NCBI GenBank assembly: GCA_025330725.1
Contig: JAIWND010000052.1
Location: forward strand, 1 to 64,000
From: Chlamydoabsidia padenii
Taxonomy: Eukaryota; Mucoromycota; Mucoromycetes; Mucorales; Cunninghamellaceae
Reading direction: 5' to 3'
DNA: 64,000 nt
Part shown: piece after piece, positions 1-11,377 of the stretch
Position numbering within the stretch: position 1 is the stretch's first letter
Layout of the letters: every line of letters starts with the position of its first letter
Translations under genes and position numbers: made by a program
Notes under the pieces: generated by a model
What the model saw: the letters and a program-made list of their open reading frames with translations, nothing else
Database searches by the model: none
What the model was told of the DNA's origin: nothing

Positions 1-626
1 TAGTTCCTATACTCTGTTGGCATGACCACTCCGTTTACCCACCAGACCCATCGATCCATCGGCATAAAAGAATTCAATTCCATCTATGAAACTACCCGAG
101 TAAACGCAGAGGGCTCGTAAAGATCTCTGATGGTGATGATCAGCAAAAGGAAGAAAAACCATACGGGACTAACGCCCACCCAACCCTTGTTGACCCAATC
201 CTTTCCCTTGTAAACCAGTAATGATGGAAGTTCGTCAAGTCGTACGATACTGTCAAGAAGAAACTGATGGACGTTTTCCAACTTTCGAGTTTGCTGAAAT
301 GGGCTAGTGACTTCCAGTTGGAGCGTATCGATAGGTGGTTGGAAGGCAATTGGAGCACATTTCTTTTGCAACTCCTCAATCGAAAAAGTTAAACAATGTG
401 GCAGTGGATGCGTATATTCATAATGGGCAGCATGTTGACCATTTACACAAAGTGCGACTAATGTAATACCTGAAGGACTGGTGATTTCCAAACGATTTTG
501 GCCCAGCGTCATGAAATTGGCACCTTCTTCTTCCGAGGAACAAGAATCATGATTAAGATCCAGGAATAAACTAAGTGCAGGATGGTAACGCAATTGTATT
601 ATATCCACTCTGTGCCTAGGATTTTG

Positions 627-682
<56 letters not shown>

Positions 683-1995
683 TTATTGAAAGAAAACAAA
701 GGGGGATAGATATTTTCACCACTTTGAACCGGTTTCATCATTTGGAGTGATAACGCCTGTCTTGCTAGGTTCTTGGATTATAAAGGTTCGATTCAGATTA
801 TTAAATCCTCGAGCCATCAATCCTGTAGGAGTATGTGATAACGTAAACATATGACCAACTTCATGTAGCTTGATATGAGATAAAACAAAAAAAAAAGTCA
901 ATAGGGGAGGTCTTCCTTACTACCCTATAATTTGAGTTTTTTCTTTTCTTTTCTTTTACCATGGCATCCATTCCTATGTTGAGAGCTTTCCAAGCACACC
1001 CCGATTCATTAGCATCAATGGCGACATACCTTGTATCTGTTGGAGCGGTATTCATCATGACTGGCACAAGATCCTCAATTGATCGAGGAAAGGCATGAAG
1101 AGCATGTGAACCAAACAATCCAAGTCAAGTGACCCCTGAGCCGCCACCTAGAGCTGCATGGGCCAAGATCAACTGTTGCTGTGGATCCCAATAGGCATCC
1201 AAGATCAATCCTGCCACCAAACATGGCTGTTCTCTTTCCAAGTCTTGCATAGACAAATCGAAAAGACTGGGTAGTGAATTGTCGCGATCAGGATTCTGTT
1301 GAGCCCGTCGTGCATCTCGTAAAGTACTCGTATCATGTCGAGAAGGGTCACTCTCACTTTTGCCATCTGTCTTTGCCTTTTTATTTTCTGACTAGATATG
1401 GTATCAAGTAACCATGCTTCTTCGAGTCAAAAGTACGTCGTCCTTGTCCGTTCCGATACATTTGCTCAGCACAAAAACTTTGCCAAAGGTACCCACAAAG
1501 GCGTAATTTTTCGATGACCACATCCAGACTATTTGGTTGGTGAGGAGTAGTGTCAAAGACAAGAGATGACTCACAGGCGACAAAAATAACCAGTTGTAAA
1601 GGTGAATTTTGTAAAAGAGGTAAATAGTAGACGTGAAAGAAGAGTGGCAAGGTCTGAGCTACCGTAGTGGAAAAGTAATGATATTGGGACCTGGGTCGAG
1701 ATGGACGAGTGCTTTAAATTGATTTTGCACATACTGCCAATGCTTAGTGGGAAAACTATCACAAGCTACTGTGATGCTATTGGCATTGTTTGTGTATATG
1801 ACGCCGTAAACAAGTAAAAGACGCTTCGACAAGAAAGAAAGAAAGACCCTCAGAGAGGAGGAGAAGGGAAATGAGTGATAAAGATTAGTTTATTCTCAAG
1901 ATATTCAACTTACTTGATGAACAGTTTCTCCATCCTTGATATTCAAAATATTAACGGCTGGGGGGGGGGAATGGGGGAGGAAGAGTAGGAGTCAT
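1..1995 (-). pseudogene. Broken zinc metallopeptidase of the YIL108W/Metallopep (PF12044) family, runs off the left edge
   Basis: Read on the minus strand from an ATG at 1995. Exons with good GT-AG borders are 1914-1995, then about 960-1823, 720-868, 165-615 and 126 to the window edge. Introns lie at 1824-1913, 869-959, 616-719 and 127-164. The third exon holds the zincin motif HEVGHMFTLSH (HExxH plus a distal H), followed by a segment ending SKW that splices onto HRVDIIQLRYHP, as in this family. The last exon reads YSGSFIDGIEFFYADGS, a jacalin-like lectin module expected at the C-terminus. Lesions are apparent one-base frameshifts near 1671-1674 (A-run), near 1424 and near 1390, and an in-frame TGA at 1125-1127 just before the conserved GLFGSHALHAFP. 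Intron 616-719 contains a 54-base homopolymer. Four breaks suggest a dead gene; uncorrected sequencing errors are the alternative, but neighbouring genes are intact. Confidence 0.75.
627..680. repeat. 54-base poly-A tract (poly-T on the coding strand)
   Basis: An uninterrupted run of 54 A on the plus strand. It lies inside the intron 616-719 of the metallopeptidase pseudogene, where it serves as an extreme polypyrimidine tract ahead of the CCTAG acceptor. Confidence 0.95.
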
Positions 1996-2039
1996 TTCTT
2001 CCTGTTTAGTACAGTAGTAAGAATGCTCGGTGTACTGTA

Positions 2040-2460
2040 CAGTCCCCTACCAAAATAAACAGGACACTCCGAAAAATGATTTCCATTTTTGGACTTTTTC
2101 TTTTTTGTTTTGCATTTTACTCAATAAATAGAGAGATAACCGTGCCCCAAATTTAACATGAATAAAGATATGTTTATTGCCTTCCAATCGATACAAAAAT
2201 AAAAAAATCGGTAAATGAAATCGAAATCTAGCATTGGGCTTTCACCATCAGGTACTTATTTATATCAAATAAAGCAAAGCATTTTGAATGATATTTTCAT
2301 TTTTGTATCAATTGGAAGGCAATAAACATATCTTTATTCATGTTAAATTTGGGACACGGTTATCTATTTAGTTGTTGAATAAAATGCAAAACAAAAAAGA
2401 AAAAGTCCAAAAATGGGAAATGGTTTTGCGGGATTTATCATTTATTTTGCTAGGGGACTG
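2040..2460. mobile_element. Palindromic MITE, Tc1/mariner type, with TA target duplication
   Basis: A 421-bp element beginning CAGTCCCCTA and ending TAGGGGACTG. It is flanked by TA on both sides (2038-2039 and 2461-2462), the expected Tc1/mariner target duplication. The two arms are long imperfect inverted repeats of about 170 bp: the left arm (pyrimidine-rich, then GTTTATTGCCTTCC) reappears reverse-complemented in the right arm. The centre, about 2200-2290, is unpaired and has no coding capacity. The mismatched arms suggest it is not recent. It sits just upstream of the metallopeptidase start. Confidence 0.85.
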
Positions 2461-2462
2461 TA

Positions 2463-3512
2463 TGTACTGTATTGTACATACATACAGTACACATCAAAAG
2501 AGTTGCGCAAAGTCTCCATCAAAGTCTCGAATTTTATTGGTCCGGCAAAATTTACCTCTGAGGGCGTGGTGGAATTGGTAAAAACAGGTGGAGATAGCAA
2601 TTCCCTTGAAACCATTTTTGCATGAATCACTATATATATCTTAATACTGGGATGGATAGACTGATGAGAGTATTATTTTTTCCTTTGTTCATTGCGAGGG
2701 AGGTAATCAAGAGGGGGGGGGGCTCACCATTTGATCCCCGTTGTTTCATTGAAAAAAGGTTTTATCATTATCAAACCACGGCTCTGTTCGTTGCATGAAC
2801 AAAAATAAGACCTGCACCTGTGGATCAGAAATGATATTTAAAGAAAAGGCTATGTCTCTTGTCATGATAAATTGCTTTGTTCCATCATCTTCGTATTGAA
2901 TTAATAGCACTTGCAAAATTGCACTGGTAGTGGCACATCTGACCCAGTTTCAGGTAATATGGGATGGATGGTTCAATAAAATGTCATTGAAACCGCGCAT
3001 TAATGCTTTAATATTCAAACAACGCTATGCGCTTGACAGAAAAGAGTATGGTTGAAAAGATAAAACAGATATGATCCTCCCGGTAGGTTACTTTCGAGAA
3101 AATAGTGATTAAATCAAACGATGCTTCGTTATGCAATGTCCAAAGGGATTCGTCATCCGTGCGGTACCAGTTTTGACCCACCACCTTTTTATGATAATTT
3201 GAAAAAGATCTCAGCAGGGTCACTTTTACTGTTGTATGTATGTAAGTCCTTGACCTTTTTTTTTTCCTTCTTTCAAAAAAAGATGTTAGCAACAGCATTG
3301 TTTTGACTAATTCAAACCATCTTTTATCAAAGGATCTTTCTCATTAAACATCATTTGTCGATCGCTACCTAAAAAAAAGAAACGTGGTTTCGGGGATTCA
3401 AATAGTTTTGGGTGTAAGCTGCCCATGTTGTGGTACATCAAGGACGAAAGTGAGAGTAATCCCTTTTTTTTTTCTTTTTAATTTATTTTTCGCGTGCAGA
3501 TGTCCGAAAGGC

Positions 3513-3546
<34 letters not shown>

Positions 3547-3900
3547 AATGTGGACAAATGAGTCTATTTCGCATTAAGAATGTCTTTTTCTCCATGTATG
3601 ATCACTACCATTTAATGTATATTGTCTTCAAGGCAATAAAACAGAATCATCATCATCATTTACTGTACATACGCTATTTTTTATTTTCATGGACCCTCAC
3701 ACACAATGCTTACCCACCACAAGTCTCGGCACCGACTATTTTTAAATCTTAACAGATATCAAAGAGATCTGCAAAATAATAATTATATTGATCAAAATAG
3801 AACAGGAGCCAATCATAAAAAAGACATAAATTATATATATTTACAAAGAGAACAAGGCAAAAAACAAAAATAGAGAGAGGAAGGTATCGTTACAGAAGTC
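2463..3900. other. Intergenic, no gene recognised
   Basis: Contains G-runs near 2713, a (GA)n tract at about 3518-3545 and several short ORFs below 125 codons in conflicting frames. None shows a recognisable domain or convincing splice continuity. The right end probably holds the 3' untranslated region of the bHLH gene. Confidence 0.6.
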
Positions 3901-3935
3901 TTTCAATGAAACAGGGCATGTCTCAGTTAATGTTT

Positions 3936-4843
3936 TTAAGCAATGTAAAGAGAGGATCCATCTTGCCATTGATAAGATCCAAAAAAAGGTGCCAACTTGT
4001 CTGGTTGCTGATAATTGATGGATGGTTGGTAAAGGTAAGGTTGTTGTTGTTGTTGTTGTTGTTGTTGCTGTATGAGCATCATCATCATTAAATCATTATC
4101 TCTTGCAGTTAGTGATGAGCAATCGTTCACCGGCCAAGTAGAGCCCATCATCGAAGATGATACTGCATAATGCTGACTGTTTGCTTCTGGAGACAAAGGA
4201 GGTGACATTTGTTGTTGCTGAGAAGATGAGGCAATACTAGATGACTTGACAGGTTTTTTTTTCATTCCAGAGGATTGCTTATGTTTCGCCATCAGTGCTT
4301 TTGACACTTTGGCTTGTTTCCTTAATCGTTCATTTTGTTTTCCCAGTTTCTTGATTTGATTGATATAGTTCTTTTCTCGTAAAAAGCTTTTACTGACTAT
4401 GATATTAAAAAAGAAAAAGAAAAATTAGACTAGATTTGTCTTTTATCTCCTTCTTTTATTACCATAATCCAATGATTTGGCTACAATCATAGTTTTACTC
4501 GGCCTACGAACAGATTGAAGGGAGGGAAGAGCATGGGCTAATTCTTGAAACTTGGCATTCAGAATTTCTCGACGTTGACGTTCTAAAGCATTATGAGCCG
4601 ATCGACGATCCAGATGAGATTCAGGGTCGTCATGTATACTATCAATACCACCTACTACTCGACCTTTTTATATTAGTTCCATGCTTTAATCACTTGGTTC
4701 TTTTTTTTCTTTTTCTTCCTACCTATAGGATAACTTAAGACTGTAGTAGAATGAAGACCATCAGTAGAAACACTGAATGTACCAAAAAAGTTTTTGGCAG
4801 CATGAGGGTCCGTTTTGGCAACTTTAAACTTTTCAACAGGCAT
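3936..4843 (-). CDS. bHLH transcription factor
   Basis: Three exons: 4723-4843, 4463-4663 and 3936-4396, with introns of 59 and 66 nt, all GT-AG and in frame, giving about 260 residues. Exon 2 encodes a basic helix-loop-helix domain. The basic region carries HNALERQRR, whose H-x3-E-x3-R pattern is typical of factors that contact CACGTG-type E-boxes. A loop and second helix (RRPSKTMIVAKSLDYV) follow, and exon 3 adds a leucine-zipper-like helix (YINQIKKLGKQNERLRKQ). The C-terminal part is low complexity: Ser-rich, poly-Met and a poly-Gln run, likely an activation region. No PAS or other domain is visible. The protein should be nuclear, binding DNA as a dimer. The target pathway cannot be told from sequence. 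The start is the first ATG after the TATA-like site at 4931-4940. Confidence 0.85.
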
Positions 4844-4930
4844 TGTTATAATTATATATAAAGAAGAAAAAGATGAATTAACAGCAAAGAATAGATAGAG
4901 AAAGAGAGATTGACAAAGTGAGGAAAATTG

Positions 4931-4940
4931 CTTTTATATA
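4931..4940 (-). promoter_or_regulatory. Candidate TATA box of the bHLH gene
   Basis: Minus-strand TATATAAAAG lies about 90 nt upstream of the bHLH ATG at 4843. Position and sequence suit a fungal TATA element; this is inference without transcript data. Confidence 0.4.
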
Positions 4941-4949
4941 TAGTTTTTT

Positions 4950-6540
4950 TTTTTTAGTTTCCACCGAATATCCATATAAAGTTGATTGCCCCGATATCTT
5001 CTGCAAGCGCGGATTCGAAACCCCCAGGAGTAGAAAACGTCTCCCCTTCCCCCCCCCCCCATTTTTATCTAGGAGCGTCATGGCTGGTGTGTCACGCCAA
5101 CCAGAAAAAGAAAGATCTGTGGGTAGGCTTTTTAGCTTGATTTATAGTACTTACCATCTGACAACGTTTCTACCGATTTAAAGGTATAATTAAATTAAAA
5201 AAAAAAATGCTCAACATTTGATCATTAGTCAATCTCTTCAAAGGTATCATGTATATTGTCCATATTATGAAATAGAAAACTAATGTCTTGAGTTTCTTCT
5301 CGCTCTGTCATGTGTACGCTCGATACTCCATAATTGGGAGGAGGACGCATTTAAGAACAAATGCCTGGATTTGATTAAAAAGAGCGAATGCTGTATAATG
5401 ACCCAGGGCTTGCGCGCGAAACCAAAACTTATTGTTCCCTCAAGTAAATATACTTTTAAATTCAAAACCCGCTCAAGTTTGGTTGGCAGTTGTCATTGAC
5501 GTGCAATAATGTGGCAATTTATGTAATCGGATAAAAAATCTACGATCTGTAATTGTGATTGTTCAACATGCATGTTTGAGTAAAAATAATAATAGTACAA
5601 AAAAACAAAGAGAATGAGGGTTCGCGCGAATAAAGAGACATGCGTGTAACCAACATGTTTGATATATGATACAGTTTCTTTGTTTCGCTTGAAACACTTT
5701 TATGGTCCCTAAAACTTTAACCCCTAAGGTACGCTGACTCTTAGTTAGAAGAACAAACTCGTATATTAAGAGTCGTCGTATATTATTTCATCTTGTGTAC
5801 ATATATACATTAACTTTTTTTATATTCATATTACGTAGTGTAGTTATTGGTCATGTTAAGGGGAAAGAAAGAAAAGAAAATGACAGAACCCCCCCCCCCA
5901 ACAAACCGCTTCTTTGTCCATCGCGCGAAAAGATAGCCGTAACAGTTGGATTCGTCAGTAAGGTTGTACCGTATTTCCTTTTCTGGATAAAAGAAGAATG
6001 CCCACGGACATGCTATGTTTCCAAAATATCACATTGTCCCTGAGCTTATTTTGAAAAAGTGTTACGTTGCTGACGCGTAAAATGATCGGCAGAATTGGCC
6101 TTGTACCTCCCCCCCCATCAGGGGTAATTTTGCATACACAAATGGAATCCAATGGTAATTTGTCATATTACTTTGCAATATTGCCATATACCCTTTTTTT
6201 ACAAAAGAAGAAAAAAAAGGATTAAGGGATCTAATTTATCTACATGGGGAGGGGAAATCATTTGTCATCTATTCAGTCAGCTCCACTTGACCATCTGCTG
6301 CTACACTACCCCCTTTTTTTGTCAGTATGCAGATTGATCCTTCTGAGTGTGGCAAGGGGTTCTTAACACAAGATCTTTTGCATACTCGGGCCATTGGATT
6401 CAAAATCCGACCATTTTGTCTTCGGTGCAATCAAGGGCCCTCAAAGAGATACACACAGCTATATAGTTGAGACAAATCAAACGAATTGGATTTTTATTGG
6501 AGTAAAAGATGAGAGACATAAATCAAATAAATAAAAGGAG
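4950..6540. other. Intergenic, no gene recognised
   Basis: About 1.6 kb between the bHLH gene and the 3' end of the glutamine synthetase gene. It is AT-rich with several C- or A-runs (5050-5060, 5888-5898, 6108-6116). Short ORFs of 60-82 codons occur on both strands without recognisable motifs. No tRNA or other RNA gene was recognised. Confidence 0.6.
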
Positions 6541-6569
6541 ATAACCTAGTACAGATGTTACTTTTTGAT

Positions 6570-9190
6570 CTAGATGTTCAAGAAGAGTTCGGTATATTTG
6601 GGAAGGGGCCAGAGTTTGTCAGAGACATGACGTTCCAATTCATCAGCAAGATCACGCACCTTGTTCATAGATCCCAAGACTTGTTGACTGAATTCCTTGG
6701 CCAGGACTTCGAGATCATCGATGGAGATGATTTGATCCAGCAAAGTACGGAGTTGGTTGATTTCGGATTGGAGATCAGCCACAACAGGAGTGAGTTGGTT
6801 AAGCAAGTTGACTTCGGGGCCGGATTGAACACCAATGTTTGCCATATAAGAAGCAGCTTCGGCCAGATCACGACGGTACTGGAAGGCAGCAGGTAAGACT
6901 TGTTGAGTGACCATGGTCAATAAAGTTTGAGCTTCAATCATCACATCCTTGCAGTACTTTTCCACCAAGATATGGTACCGGGATTGCAATTCGGCTTCAG
7001 AGAAAACACCGGTCTTGCGCAACATGGCAGCATTCTCGGCACGGAGCAAACGGCCAAATGCATCGGGACTCTTGACAATGTTAGGGAGACCTCGACGAGC
7101 AGCTTCTTGCACCCATTCGTCAGAGTAATTGTCACCTTCGAACCGAATGTCCTTGGATTTCTTGATGAATTCACGAATCACCGCCAATTGGTCTTGTTCA
7201 CTAGCCACCGCCTTGTCACCCTTTTGTTTAGCCAGAGCATCACGCATTTCCATCAAGGTCGAGGCCACCGCCGAGTTGAGTAAAGTCACAGGAAAGGAGA
7301 CCGATTGCTTGGATCCGACCGCACGGAATTCAAACTTGTTACCAGTAAAGGCAAATGGAGAGGTACGGTTACGATCGGTCAAGTCACGAGCAATGCTGGG
7401 CAGAGTGGCCACTTTAAGATCTAAGACAGTGCCAGACACACGCACATGTTGCAATTGGGTGCCAGTGACTTCATAGTTCACAGGACGACCTTCTTCTACC
7501 GCGTTCAACACTTCATTCAATTGAGAGCCCAAGAAAGCAGAGATGATACCAGGGGGAGCTTCATGGGCGCCCAAACGGTGATCGTTGGAAGCAGACGCAA
7601 TACCAGCACGGAGCAAATCACCATGATCGTACACAGCTTTGAGAGTGGCCACCAAGAAGATCAAGAAACGCAAGTTCTTTTCAGGGCAGGATCCGGGATC
7701 TAACAAGTTATCACCTTGATTAGTAGAGAGAGACCAATTACAATGCTTGCCAGAACCATTGACTCCACGGAATGGCTTTTCGTGGAAGAGCACCTTGAGC
7801 TTGTGACGATGAGCCACACGGTGAAGGACGTCCATGGTGAGCATGTTATGATCCACTGCCAACATGGCTTCTTCGAAAATAGGAGCCACTTCAAATTGAG
7901 CAGGGGCCACTTCGTTGTGTCGAGTCTTGATAGGTACACCAAGGCGAGCCAATTCGTATTCGGCTTCACTGATCGCAGCCAACACCCGAGTAGGGATCTT
8001 GCCAAAGTAATGATCTTCCAATTGTTGATGACGAGGGGGGAGGCCACCGAGTAAGGTACGGCCAGTAATCTTGAGATCAGGGCGTAAGGTGTAGAGAGCA
8101 CGGTCGATCAAAAAGTATTCTTGTTCAGTACCCAAAGTAGCAAATACACTCTTCGTGCGAGGATGATCTATAAAAAAAATAGCCATGGTTACACTACTTG
8201 TTACTCTTAGTTTTTTTTACCTTACCTTCATCATCCTTGGGTTCGATCAAGTTGAGCACTTCCGTAGCAACCTTGTTCAATGTTTCAGCAGATCGCAAAA
8301 GGACCGACTTTTCATCCAAAGCTTCACCATTATAAGAGATAAAGACCGAAGGCACATAGAGAATAGAAGTACCATGAGGACCATCTTGGATAAACATAGG
8401 ACTATATACAGAGAGAGAGAGCAAAGACGGTTAGGAAGGTTTGTCAAAAATAAACATACTTTTGATGCTTTGTGTTTGTTTACCTCTTGGTATCCCAAAC
8501 TAAGTGAATGCATCGTATATAAAATAAAGGGCGTTGTTAGTCAATCCTATTCTTCTAACCCCAGCCCATCAGTAAATTACCAGTATAACCACGAGCTTCA
8601 AAAGTAGTACGCATGCCACCAGAGGGGAAAGAAGACGCATCAGGTTCAGATTGAAGTAATTGGGAGCCAGAGAAAGTATCAATGGCGGTCACCTACAAAG
8701 GTCAGGGATTAGTGATACTGTTATAATATAATAAAGTTATCTATATACCGCCACACATGCATATGTCCCTTCTTTTCTCTCCTCTCTCCCTCTCTTTTCC
8801 CACACCCACACTTACTTCTTCGAATCCATCCACAAAGTTAGACTTCATTGTCAAGAAGCTGTCGTGTTTTTCAGCAGTAGAGTCATTAAGAGGTTGGAAC
8901 CAGTGGGTAAAGTGAGAAGCATTACGTTGAATAGCCCACACCTTGACAGCATGAGCAATAGCATCGGCTGTGACCTTGTCCAAAGTTTCATTTCCCTTGA
9001 GTTGCTTGATAAAGTTCTTGTACACCGGTTTAGGAAGCATCTTGGACATTTCCTTCAAGGAAAACACATTTTGACCAAAGATTTCAGAAGTGGATTGAAG
9101 GCGACCATCAATTGTTCTAGGGAATTGAATGTTACGAGGAGCCTTGGTTAAACTGTCGACCACAGAATTTACACGCGCTTGATGAGCCAT
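6570..9190 (-). CDS. Glutamine synthetase, type III (GSIII)
   Basis: Catalyses ATP-dependent amidation of glutamate with ammonium, probably in the cytosol. Five exons join in frame: 8816-9190, 8581-8692, 8484-8499, 8226-8401 and 6570-8167, giving 758 residues, in the size range of GSIII (about 700-750) and far longer than the eukaryotic type II enzyme (about 370). Diagnostic GSIII segments are [20 protein letters not shown] in exon 2, SPMFIQDGP and [13 protein letters not shown] in exon 4, and in exon 5 [29 protein letters not shown] and [12 protein letters not shown]. The C-terminal part is helical and largely hydrophilic. Exon 3 is only 16 nt; it completes the conserved VWDTKSPMF stretch and is needed to keep frame. 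GSIII is known from bacteria and scattered eukaryotes including early-diverging fungi. All key motifs are intact, so the gene looks functional. Confidence 0.93.
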
Positions 9191-9446
9191 GTTGATTGGG
9201 TTTGTTTTTTGTTTTGAGAATGGGAAGAAGAAAGAGAAAAAGGAAAAAGAGAATCGGGCAATCGTGATATTTTTAAACTTCAGGTTAGTCGAGACTGCTC
9301 CCCTTCAAAAAAATGAGTCAACAAGTCCTTTTGAGGATGGGCTTTTAATTTTTCGTCGATTAAGCGGAGAATGAAATGTTAGTTATTGTGATTTCTTTTA
9401 AAACTTTCCTTCATAGAGGCCTATCGCGCCTCAGAGGGCGGGAGTC

Positions 9447-11284
9447 TTACATGTTCGCAATCCAAGGAGTGCGATGGCCGAAAAGAAGCTGTGCTAATTC
9501 ACCAGCTGTTGTTGTTGTAGGGAAGGCCAGGTATTCGACTTTGGTGGCAGCCAGATGTATACCAAATCCCGTCCCCGAGCAGTATATCCTAGCTTTCTAC
9601 CAAAGCAATCTGGGTTGATACATACGACCACACCAGGGTCAGTGCGGCCGTTCCGACTCTTTGGCTGCTGGACATGACTGTCACAAAGACAGCATAGCTT
9701 GAATGATAGACATTCTTTGGTACTGATGAGATGAGATTTCGCTTTCAATGCCATCTGTAGCCGATCGGTACCTCTTTTCTCGTATCGCTTGATTCTTCCT
9801 CCAAATCCTCGACCAGCATAGCCATAGTAGATGCAGGTAGATGAATGTGCTTGTTTCCCTTTCCCTTTTTAGCGGAAGTAGTAGCAGCAGTAGAAGGAGA
9901 AGCAGTAGAAGGAGTGGCGGCTTTAATGACCTAAGTGGCGGCGTTGGCGTATGCCTTGGTAGTAAATCTAGGAACACCTTTTTTTTTTTCTTCATCCAGC
10001 GCGATTCATGATAAAATTCGATCAAAGTGTTTCTAGAGCGCTTGTCATATTCAAATTGGTCCATCAAAGTACGTTTCACATCACCAGTTTCCAACTTCTT
10101 TTTGCCGATTTCTGATAACTGTGTTTCAATCAACGAAATATTACCGTTCTTCTTCTTTTCAGCTTGAAGTTTGAAAAGGTTTTGTGATGTACGTGATTTG
10201 CTGCTGATGGATTTTGCTGATACTTCTTTTTGATCAACCCTCATGATTTGTCTTGCTGCCTCCAGATTATTGTCGAGATATTCTTCCACAGGGAGGGGCA
10301 CACTTGTTTGAGAGTAGTAAGTATATGCCTGCTTATTTAGAATTCATGATCGCCGCCGATGCCATGGTCATGACACCTGGATCCATCCCGAGATACCTGT
10401 TTTCATGATGTAGGTAGCCTTCAGGAGTAAGGGTAGGAGTAGAAGGAGTAACAGCAAGGGATTCCGTACCATTGATCTGGTCGAAGATAGCTGATTTCTT
10501 CTTGTTGGCCGCATCAATGTCGCTGTACACATGTAGAACTTGCCGGTAGATGCCATACAAAGCCGCTTTTTTGTGTCTGCAGTCTTCAATGTATGCATTC
10601 TTTTTTGCCAGCTGTTCTGTGGTTGGTGGTCTGCTGAAGGATTTGACAATGTTGAATATTCCTGGATGTATTCGACGATAGCCTTTTTCAAACCAGTGGT
10701 GGGTGCCTTGATGTCTTGCAATAATGAATGTAACCTTTTGGTTTGTTTCTTCAAATCGGCTACGGCTTCCCAATCTTCATTATTGTCACCTTTATGCCGC
10801 TGCCGTTTGCCACCAGTCGTCGAAGAGCCAGATGGACGAGAAGATCCGCTAGAAGATACCGGTTTTTTTTTTTGTAGGTCACTTGAAGGTGGATGATACC
10901 AGATGATGTAACGAAGATCTTGTTATCGAATTCCACCTTTCTTTCGAAGCATAACTTGCCAAACTTTTCCATATCAATACATGTTGCAAATACTGCTGCT
11001 TGATTTGATTTGGCTATTGGCAAACTTGTGATCGGAGTACCTTGCTAAGTCTTCATGACACTGTTCTTTCTGCTGTTGGAGTCGTCAATATGTCGGGTAA
11101 AAAAAAAAAGACCTTCAAGATTGATATGGAGAGCATTTAATGTACCCATAGAAGGTTCTGATGTCATTTTACGCGAGTATCGACCATAGTCGGTGGATTG
11201 TAGCACCGCATTACACATATCAATAACACGAAGATTCACCAGCACATGACCGTCAATATCAGGTTCATCCACTTCTTGTAACAC
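9447..11284 (-). pseudogene. Decayed Fanzor-like (TnpB-related) RuvC nuclease
   Basis: Read on the minus strand through several frames. In order: an N-proximal piece (about 11284-11045), a helical region (about 10900-10450), a RuvC-I-like strand YLGMDPGVMTMA near 10385, a long basic helical linker (10301-10000), a YYGYAGRGFGGRIKRYEKRG segment near 9810 where RuvC-II is expected, a zinc ribbon CCLCDSH...CINPDC, and ARGRD at the RuvC-III position near 9580. The frame then shifts before the end near 9447. This order matches Fanzor proteins. Several frameshifts separate the parts, so it is not expressible as one protein. It is clearly more diverged than the paired copies at 23.5 and 52 kb and would be a different lineage. 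The family call rests on motif order and is less sure than for those copies. Confidence 0.55.
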
Positions 11285-11377
11285 GAAACGCCGGAAGAAT
11301 ATAAAGATGTTGATGATGGGAGCAACTGATTATTCACTGATTGTTGGGAAGGCGTCCATGGTTTCCACGTCAGTGAG

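Noticed and set aside
84..722. 212-codon minus-strand ORF with poly-Phe
   Set aside because: The poly-Phe stretch is intron DNA (54-base run). Only 165-615 is exon of the metallopeptidase relic, and the tail past 164 reads intron in the wrong frame.
2565..2635. tRNA-like phrase GGGCGTGGTGGAATTGGTAA
   Set aside because: It resembles the start of an organellar/bacterial tRNA-Leu, but no anticodon stem, T-arm (GTTCRA) or acceptor pairing follows. At most a decayed organellar insert.
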